Below, piece by piece: positions 56,311 to 64,000 of a DNA stretch of 64,000 nt. The translations under genes and the position numbers were made by a program. Position 1 is the stretch's first letter. The number at the start of each line of letters is the position of its first letter. This DNA comes from Hemileia vastatrix (Eukaryota > Basidiomycota > Pucciniomycetes > Pucciniales > Zaghouaniaceae): contig JASXTE010000005.1 of the NCBI GenBank assembly GCA_030280995.1, positions 27,133,501 through 27,197,500 on the forward strand, given 5' to 3'. The notes below the pieces were generated by a model. That model saw only the letters and a program-made list of their open reading frames with translations. It did no database searches and was not told the origin of the DNA.

Positions 56311-58700
56311 ATACATAACACAATCACTTTCTAGTCAATTTCAATTCACCATTCAGTCATTTCCCAGGTTTTTTTATTCACTTCTAATTAAATTCAAAGT
56401 CATTTATCAGTAAGTGCTTAGTGTATAATTTAATAGAATATTACTAAATTTTCTCAGTATTATTTTACCACATTCACCACAAATTATTAGGGGACTTTTA
56501 AGAAATTCTGCAACTGAGCTCAATCAGGCTAGTTCAATTTGATTTTAAACTCAGTATAAAGCTCTCACCTTATTCGTGGTCATGTCATACTCATTTTTAT
56601 TTTAGTTTCATTTATGCTATATTTTGAGAATAAATAGCAAGTATTAATGTACTTCAACAAATCAATATTTTTTTTAAATTTGTGCATTTTAAGATTTCTC
56701 CATTATCCTAGATTTCTCTTTATTTAAATCTCTGTTATTTATTTTAATTTTTTTTATTTTAAATTATATAATGCAATTTTTATTTGAAAAATATGTATAT
56801 TTCATTTTTTTCTTGAAAATTGAACAGAAAAAGCTAAATGAACTTAAATTCTTAATTCAGTAACTAGAAGATATTATATTCAATTAAAAAACAATTAATT
56901 TAATTGAAGGATTAAGCTAAATATAAGCCCTTTTTAAGATCACTATATTATTGAATGGACATAAATAATAAGAGTTATTTTACTTATGTTACTATACCTT
57001 AGCAAAGTTTACCTCATTCAAATATATTTAATCTCAATTGAAACAAATGATGCACAAAAAATTTAATTCTATCATTAATTTATTTATCTTATTTTAAATT
57101 ATATAATTCAATGTATTTGCTAAAAGATATGTATATTTCTTTTTTTGGTTAAAAATTTTACAGAAAAAGCTAAATGAATTTAAATTCTCAGTGCAGTAAC
57201 TAGATGATATTATATTCAATTAAAAAAACAATTAATTAAATTGAATTATTCAGCCAAATATAAACCCTTTTTAAGCTTACTATATTATTGAATGGACATA
57301 ATTCATAAGAGTTATTTTACTTATGCTACTATAACTTGTTATGCTTTTTCCCACTCAAATATATTCTGTCTTGATCAAAACAAATGATACACCAAAAATT
57401 CATTTAAATAACTAATTTTTTAACTGGGAATAAGATTATAGTTTAAATTGAAATGCAGAGTGTACCTGATAATGAGAAAGCTATTACACACTTTATTTAT
57501 ATATACAAAATAGGATCTTTCAATTTTAAATGATTAAAATTTTTGAATATAGAATCTACTGTATTATTTTAAATCTTAGGCCATATTCTATATCTATCTT
57601 CACATTTGATATTTTTATAGTTACTATAACTTCTAAATATTTATAAATATTTATTACTTGGTAATTAAATACTTTTGTTGTCTGTGCTACTGTTGTGAGT
57701 AAATCATAAAAAAACTAGCTCTAATTACCTTTTTATTGACAAATCCTTAAGCACTACTTGACTCTCAGACACCTACTAGCAGGTTCTCATCCTTTACTGA
57801 ATTATGGTAGCTCAAATGGGAGGAGGCACCTGCTAGCAGATTACAATTAGTATTTCTTGTTATGAGTAGCTCATTCAATGTTTGGAGAAAAGTGACTTCC
57901 CACTAGATATATTAATTAAAATCCATTTTCACAAAAATATTTTAGTTTGTGGAGAATGTCTCATATTCAAATTTTTAAGATTAAAAACCAATTATGAATT
58001 TTTCATTTGATCCCAAGAGGCTTAATTTTTTAATATAAATATAGAACTTATTCTAAGAAGTGTTGTAATAAATTTTTAAATGCATCAATGAAAATGGACA
58101 ATTTTTTAAACTTGATGTATCCATTTTATATGTATTATTATTGAGAGTAAATATTTAAGCTCCCACTAATTGTGATGATTTAAGTTTTAACAATTTTAAG
58201 TTACAGATAATATGAGAAATTTAGAAGAAACTCTATGAACAACTAAATTTTTTTTTTCTGTACAGGATAGCTGAACAGACAACAAGCTTTTTCCTCACAT
58301 TTTTTCAATTTTAGGGTTCCCTTGCATTAGTTAATTATATTATTTATGTAGAATTCCTATTCATAATTATTTTTTTAGTTTTAAATGGATTAGAGTTCTG
58401 GAGTGTCTCTTTAAGCAAAATAGAGTACCATTTGAAAATAAATAAATAAAATAAAAAAATATTTAATAAATTTAATCTCAAATTATATATGATACAGATA
58501 TTTATGCTTATTCAATGAAGAGCTCTTGATGAGCTATGTATCCCCAACATAATACAATAAAATTTATTCAATTGTTTTAAATTTTAACATGATCAGGTGC
58601 TATATCTTATCATTGAATTAATTTTTTTTCAAAACAGCCAATAATTATGTAATCTTATTTTGAATAATTTTGAGTGCCTTTAACCACAAAAAATAAAGTG
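56311..58700. other. AT-rich DNA with a ~336-bp tandem duplication
   Basis: Positions of about 56750-57000 and 57090-57335 are diverged direct copies; for example ACAGAAAAAGCTAAATGAA occurs at 56826 and 57162. Diverged TGCTAGCA palindromes lie at 57769-57788 and 57824-57843. No gene was seen. Confidence 0.6.
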
Positions 58701-58701
58701 G

Positions 58702-58717
58702 CACCTGCTAGCAGGTG
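58702..58717. repeat. Perfect palindrome CACCTGCTAGCAGGTG
   Basis: A 16-bp palindrome with the same TGCTAGCA centre as the MITE hairpins but different arms. Relatives lie at 57769, 57824 and 58857. It may mark ends of another inverted-repeat family; no clear terminal repeats were delimited. Confidence 0.55.
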
Positions 58718-58979
58718 TCTACTGCTATATTCAGTTTTGATTCAAAATTAAATTTCATTTGATTTTGTGAAAGCTAGTGTGCTCATTGTTCAGTGAGCAG
58801 TTTCTCCAGAAGAATTACAGCTGAGCTGAAATTGAGTTAAGTCAAAGATAGGGAATGGAACCTGCTATCAGTTGCACATAATTTTTTTCTGGTGTTTGTT
58901 ATTTATTTTGAGATTTTTAGGTCTTAGGATAGTTCATTTTTTACTTTTCTAAGAGAAATGGACCAAAAAAGTCATATGT

Positions 58980-59335
58980 TAACTGAAAAGAGAGTATGGG
59001 GAGAAGAGGGGCTGGAAGGGGATGGAAGCAAGAGGATTGGGAGGAAAATGGAATGGAAGCAAGAAAATTGGGAGGAGACAAGATAGATATGAGAGGAGGG
59101 GAATAGAAGCAAGAGGATTTGGAGGGGAGAAAAACAGGCAGATGGGGAAAAGGGGGGAGAAAGGCTCTGAGGAAGAGGAGGATAGAAAAGAGGTATGAGA
59201 AAGGAGTTGCATGTGCAATAAGGAGTGGAGGAGGAAAAAGGCATGAGTGGGGCAAGAAAAATGAGAATAAAATTGTAAGCATGTATCATTACTTACAAAA
59301 ATGAGATGGGTGGAGGGGGAAGGTAGCAAGTGAAA
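58980..59335 (+). repeat. Purine-rich tract with short tandem repeats
   Basis: The strand is almost all A and G, with repeats of TGGAAGCAAGAGGATTGGGA (about 59020, 59055 and 59105). The long open frames on the opposite strand are Ser/Pro/Phe-rich by composition and are not taken as genes. Confidence 0.65.
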
Positions 59336-59877
59336 GTAAAAAGAAAAACACACATTTACTAAGAAAAAAAATGAAGATTGAACTAAAATAAGAGTGTACC
59401 AAATAAAATACATATGAGATGAGTAATAAGTACAACAAGGAAATTTTCTCAAAAAATGAGGTAGACGAGGAGGATTTATGGGGTTTAGAGGTAGAAAACG
59501 AGAGAGATGGTAATGAAAGACAAATAAAAAAAAGGAAACATGGAAAGAGTCACAACTAAGGTCATGTAATGGGATCAAAAAAAGGTCATTCTATGGTATT
59601 ACCCTGAAATTCACCTTCGTATGGAATAGGGTTACAAAAATGAACCAGACATCTGGTTCACCATTTTTTCCCCCTGTGACATGTTGGAAACAACATCTCA
59701 TCATTTTCCACTCATCCCTGTCACATATGACACAATGACCTCCCTCCCCTTATCAATCCTTGGCAAACACCCCTCAGAGATATTCACAAAATTTTATTTC
59801 AAAATTTTAACCAGGCATTTATTTTCCCTTTTTTTTCAACCTCTTAATCTCTTTTCTTGTAACATACCATTGTCATC

Positions 59878-60220
59878 ATGCCTCCTGGAAGATCCAACAC
59901 TCAAAAAGCAACTCAAAAGAATGATTCACCACAAATGTCTCCTTGTAAAGCAAGCCTGTCACCTGAAAAATCAAAGTCAGGACAGCTGAAAAAGAATTAT
60001 TATCTCATCATCATCAACTTCCTCAAAATTAAATCAAATAACAGTGCATGTTTAAGATGTAAGAAGTGTACTTTTATTGAATATCCACCTTCATCAAAGG
60101 TCAATGGATTCTTGTTGATGGAAAATGAAGTGAATAAAAATACAAGAGGTAGAATCAACATTAATACTAAGTAAATGAAGGAGAGGTTCACAATCTATCA
60201 GTAAATATATAAAAAGACTC
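59878..60220 (+). pseudogene. Decayed Harbinger Myb-like protein
   Basis: MPPGRSNTQKATQKND leads to LKKNYYLIIINFLKIKSNNS and PPSSKVNGFLLMENEVN, aligning with the N terminus of the Myb-like protein at 9340 (LKKDDHLILINWLKTKSNYD, PPTSKVNGYLLMANELR). A stop at 60172 and further stops end the similarity. Only about the first 110 residues remain, so this is a relic of a related Harbinger element; no inverted repeats or transposase were found beside it. Confidence 0.8.
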
Positions 60221-61470
60221 ATTTTGCTACCAATTCCACTAGATTTTAGAAGCTTCTTCGAAATACTTGCTAAACCACACAATTTGGACTTAGGCTGAGA
60301 ATAACTAGACTCCACTTCTGAGAACCCCACAGATTCATACCAAACTGGCCTAACAGAACTATCAACATCTTCTTGAGACAATACATCTCAAGAAGAAATA
60401 CAGCTTTAATAAACCACTTAATAAATCTTCTCTACCCAAGGGCCATAAACCAACTTAAGCAACACAATTCTTTACCAACAGCCTGCTTCAACTTAATGGA
60501 ATACTCCTCACAATCTTCATCTCAGTTTCATTCAGCATCTTTTCTGGTCAATTGTCTGAGAGGATCTTCCAACAGAGAGAAATATTTGATTAAAATCCTA
60601 ACATAAACACAAACAACCAAGAATACCCTGACTCTTGTGGTATTCTTAAGCTTTGGCTATGGTTGTGTCTTGCTGACTTTATTCTTTTACATGATTTGTC
60701 CTTTTCTACACACCACATGACCCAAAATATCCAATTACAGGACAAAAAAACAAAAATATGAGCCAGAAACATTAAGGCTTGCTTCCTCAATTCTGAACAA
60801 AATTCTCTCCAATACCACAGTATATCCCAGATAAACCTCCTAATTTTCAGTATCTCTCTTAAGACTTCACAACCATAATCTGTGATTGGACCCTTGATTC
60901 CTCAATAATCAATGAAAATACCAGCATAATAAGGGATCTCTTCCTGAAAAATCTTTGCCATCTGAGATTGATCAACTGCAACAGAGTTTGTTTCACCCTG
61001 AGGAAATCTAGTAATCTGAAATCTTCCTAATGGAGTATCAAAATTTGTCAATGGCCTTCAATCTGGATGAAGTTCTCTTTCATTATAACCACCCATAATA
61101 ATAACCAAACCATAACACACTCTTCCAGAAAAAAAAATCTTCAGCACTAGGAGGCATGCCAGAATCATTAATAGTGACCATATTCAAATCTGAGTTTCCT
61201 ATTCTTTTTTATGACACATAATATTAAGCTTTAATAACTAGATCTTGAATTTTCTCAAAAACCTCTCCTAATAATTTTAACAAAATCATTCTTGATAGAT
61301 TCCTGAATTTGACTCTGTTTAAGCTTCCAATTTTTATTACAAAAAACTGCAATATATTAAGGTTCACCATACAAATGCATCAAAACTCCCCTCTCTTCTT
61401 CAACAAAGGCAATGGCCTTCTTTTTAGAATTTGGTTGAGAGGTGAGGAGGAGGAGAACTATGGGCGCTAT
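60221..61470. other. Unassigned DNA with possible decayed coding sequence on the minus strand
   Basis: Inverted reading gives short protein-like stretches broken by many stops (for example AIAFVEEERGVLMHLYGEP near 61410 and CNKNWKLKQSQIQESIKNDF near 61320). This suggests an old relic, but I cannot name a family. Confidence 0.35.
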
Positions 61471-61720
61471 TACCACACAATATGAGGGGCAGACTTGCTA
61501 GCAAGTCCACAATCTTGGACCCAAAATCACCACAGATTGAACACCCATTGAGCTATTGATAAAGAAACCATACAATCAGGGATGAAAAATACTCAGCAGC
61601 ACAGTTTTAGGTGGGTGTTCAAGTAGAGTTCAGTATTGGTCCAGTATGAGTTCCATCTGAGTTCCATCTCAGTTCAGGTTGGGGACTTGCTAGCAAGTCC
61701 ACCCCCTATATTACGTAGTG
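61471..61720. mobile_element. 250-bp MITE, inverted relative to the copy at 53684
   Basis: The ends TACCACACAATAT and (inverted) CACTACGTAATATA each precede a CTTGCTAGCAAG hairpin. TAT flanks both sides (61468-61470 and 61721-61723). The inside matches the inverted sequence of 53684-53944 throughout. Confidence 0.9.
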
Positions 61721-61723
61721 TAT

Positions 61724-62060
61724 GCATTTTGAGAGTTGGAAGAGGAGATATTGCATAAGGGGGCTATATGGGGAAAGTGCAGTGGAGCTCTCATTGGACA
61801 GCTAATATAGTAATCCAGTTACTTCTTAGTCTCATGCTGTATCAGCGTAGTCAGTCCCATCTCACTGCTTAATAGCATAGTCAGTCCTAATCCAGGCTAG
61901 TGTCAGTGCTAGTAGTAGTCTGCCTTCTTAGGTATTTACATTAGTCCAATCTGAATTGGCACACTAATGAAGAACAATTAGTCCCTCAGGTCAACCTGAT
62001 TCCAAAACCCTTTATGAAATGCAAGAACCAATGGCACACTTGTAAGAAACAACCTCCAGA
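61724..62060. other. Leader region before the Gypsy relic
   Basis: No open frame. Repeated short TAGTCAG/AGTCCC motifs (61830-61920) are seen. It may be the 5' part of the relic retrotransposon. Confidence 0.35.
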
Positions 62061-64000
62061 CTCATGGAATGTCCAGCTGAGGAACGGCCATCATACCGCA
62101 GCCCCACTGAAGCAGAACTAGATGCTGCTGAAGCCAAGGCACAGGCACAACCTAAGACACCAGTGCCACTTGTTAAAGGTCCAAAAATTGCAGTCCAAGT
62201 AATCTTTGAGGGAAAGTGAGGCCCCTGGGAGAATCAGTATGCTTTGAAGGTAAACCTTTATGTCCTGCTCAACATTCATCAGTTCCCAGATGAGAAATAA
62301 AAAGTTGTTTTTGCAATCTCTTACCTCACAGATGAGGTGGAAAAATTGGAAAGGCCATATACAAAGGAAATCCTTGGAAATGGCAAGTTGGAAAATATTT
62401 TCCATCAGTTCATGGAAGATTTCAAACTGGCCTTTGACAACCCCAATGTGGCCATAACCTCAGAGCATGCTCTCAATCAGTTGCAACAGAAACACTATTT
62501 TGCACAGTATGTGTCAGAACTACATGGCTATGCCAGAAACAATACAACATGGGGAGAAGGAGAAGTCATCTTTCACTATAGAAATGGGCTCTGGCAAAAA
62601 TCAGGAATGCCCTAATCAGTCACCCTCATACCACCCCCCTCAAAGGGCTCATGGAGCTGGCCATCCAAATCAATAACCAGTTTATGCATCATCAAAAGAA
62701 TGGTTGGAGTGGCACCCACCAGTGGCACAACTATTCCTCAAAAAGTGGGACTAGTTCCAGGGACCAGAAATACATGAACATTTATGCAGAAAATTCACAT
62801 GGTGCTAGTGGAAAAAAAAGGCTATCTGATGAGGAATACCAGAGAATATGAGTAGAGGTCTGTGCCTCCAATGTGGGAGTGTTAGTCATCTGGAAAGAAA
62901 GTGTAGAGTGAAAATAAGGGTTAGTGAGGTGGAGGATAGCACAGGAAAGGCACAGGTAAAAGACAGTGCTTGGGAGTGAAGTTTGTGTGCTCTGCAAGCA
63001 TATTTGAGGGAAAGGATAAGGGGGACTTAGTAGAAGAATTATAAGCATGTATGACACTTAAGGTAAATTATAATCACATTATACTAAAATTGCCTTTAAT
63101 TACCCTTGATGCCACAACAAAGTAAAGTCCCTAATGGACTGTGGGGCCACAGACTATTTTATTTATAACAAGTTTTTACAGAGAAATAAAAAGAAAAAAC
63201 ATAAAAATTGGACCACCCTAAGAATCTAATTATGTTTGAAAGATCCCCAGGTGAGGGAGGAGCAGTATGAATAGAGGTTTTTTTAGGTTTTGGTGTGACA
63301 TAAGGGAGTCACAGTGAAAGGCATATGCAAAAAGCATAAAAGACCAGTAAAACATGGTACTGGGGATGAAATGGATACACCAATATAAACTGCAAATTTA
63401 TTGGAAGGAAAAGAAGGTTCAGATGGGAAGGAAAGGGGATGGTGGCACTAAAGTATCAGCCCCCAGGCCCCCTCAGGGATCAGGGGCCCATCATGGTAAG
63501 TCTTCTGAGACTTTACACCAGAACTAATGCTTCCTCTTGATTATAGGCAGAATGCTGGGGATTGGGTGCCAACAGAAAACACTGAAGAGGAGCAGAAAGG
63601 GTGTAAAGTGCAACAAGATGAGGAAAAGGCGGAAGATGGAAAGGTGGATGGCACAGAGAAAGCATTTTTCCCTTGTTTTCAGGGGTCAGGGGCCCCTCCC
63701 GGAATGTCTCCTGATGTTTCATTATCATCAGTAGACTTTCCACAAGAGCCGAAACTGTCTCTTGATGCTAAGTTTCATGATCTGGAGGGTGTGCTGGAGG
63801 AAGAAGTGGAACTGGAAAAAAATGCAACGGCTTGAATTGTATCCACCAAGATTTCAGCCAAGGTACAGTCCTCAAAGCCAACAAAAATCCTCAAAGAAAA
63901 AGTCCCTGAATCTTATTTGGAGTTCTTATTCCTGTTGGTAGAGGAAGAATTCAAGACCCTACCGCCTCATTGACAATATGAATTTGCCATTGATCTGATG
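62061..64000 (+). pseudogene. gag: Degenerate Gypsy gag-pro-pol relic, cut by the window edge
   Basis: Several frames must be combined. The gag part includes PSYRSPTEAELDAAEAKAQ and FHQFMEDFKLAFDNPNVAI, then YARNNTTWGEGEVIFHYRNG. A zinc knuckle CLQCGSVSHLERKC (CX2CX4HX4C) lies near 62862-62905. A protease active site reads LMDCGATDYFI near 63133, Cys replacing the usual Ser of DSGA. The last part (63840-64000) carries EFLFLLVEEEFKTLPPH, the typical linker before reverse transcriptase. Many stops and frameshifts show it is old. It differs from the nested chromoviruses: the knuckle type and the spacing are distinct. Confidence 0.75.

Noticed and set aside
58941..59578. Three overlapping Ser/Pro/Phe-rich open frames on the minus strand
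   Set aside because: They arise from a purine-rich strand with short tandem repeats; all frames look alike in composition.

Overview
AT-rich eukaryotic DNA with small introns (46 to about 100 nt, GT..AG), Ty3/Gypsy chromoviruses, PIF/Harbinger and CACTA/tnp2 DNA transposons and a TET/JBP-type dioxygenase. This combination fits a transposon-swollen basidiomycete, most likely a rust fungus (Pucciniales). The assignment is inference; no housekeeping gene or RNA gene was recognised.

Layout. 1-1663: tail and 3' LTR of a retrotransposon. 2.5-27.2 kb: the gene-bearing part. It holds a TET/JBP-like 2OG-Fe(II) dioxygenase gene (+), an unrecognised multi-exon gene (-), a palindrome-rich satellite split by a complete 6.4 kb PIF/Harbinger element (Myb-like protein plus transposase), an unknown gene (-), a tnp2-type CACTA transposase gene (-), a two-exon gene of unknown function (+) and a SNF2/Rad5-like helicase gene (-) that overlaps its neighbour tail to tail. 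Most of these carry one to three lesions: in-frame TGA/TAG codons, or frameshifts in A/T runs. They are therefore decayed, or in part affected by homopolymer sequence errors.

29.0-50.0 kb: three LTR elements nested like dolls. The outer gag-only element (29031-49954) was entered by a Gypsy element with an internal deletion (32296-47018). The 3' LTR of that element was entered by a full-length chromovirus (37266-45951). LTR pairs of matching length support all three levels; target-site duplications (TSDs) are clear for the inner one and near-perfect for the middle one.

50-64 kb: a roughly 22-bp minisatellite is split by a Harbinger-like inverted-repeat element (52250-55901). That element contains a solo LTR (53172-54933), which in turn contains a MITE (53684-53944). 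Beyond this lie AT-rich repeat DNA, a decayed Harbinger Myb gene, a second MITE (61471-61720) and a degenerate Gypsy gag-pro-pol relic running off the right edge.

How it fits together: the window is almost wholly mobile DNA. Its unusual part is the 2.5-27.2 kb block, where DNA-modification and chromatin-remodelling genes sit beside a transposase gene and two unknown genes that share a C-terminal motif. Several inverted-repeat elements also carry a hairpin centred on TGCTAGCA just inside each end.
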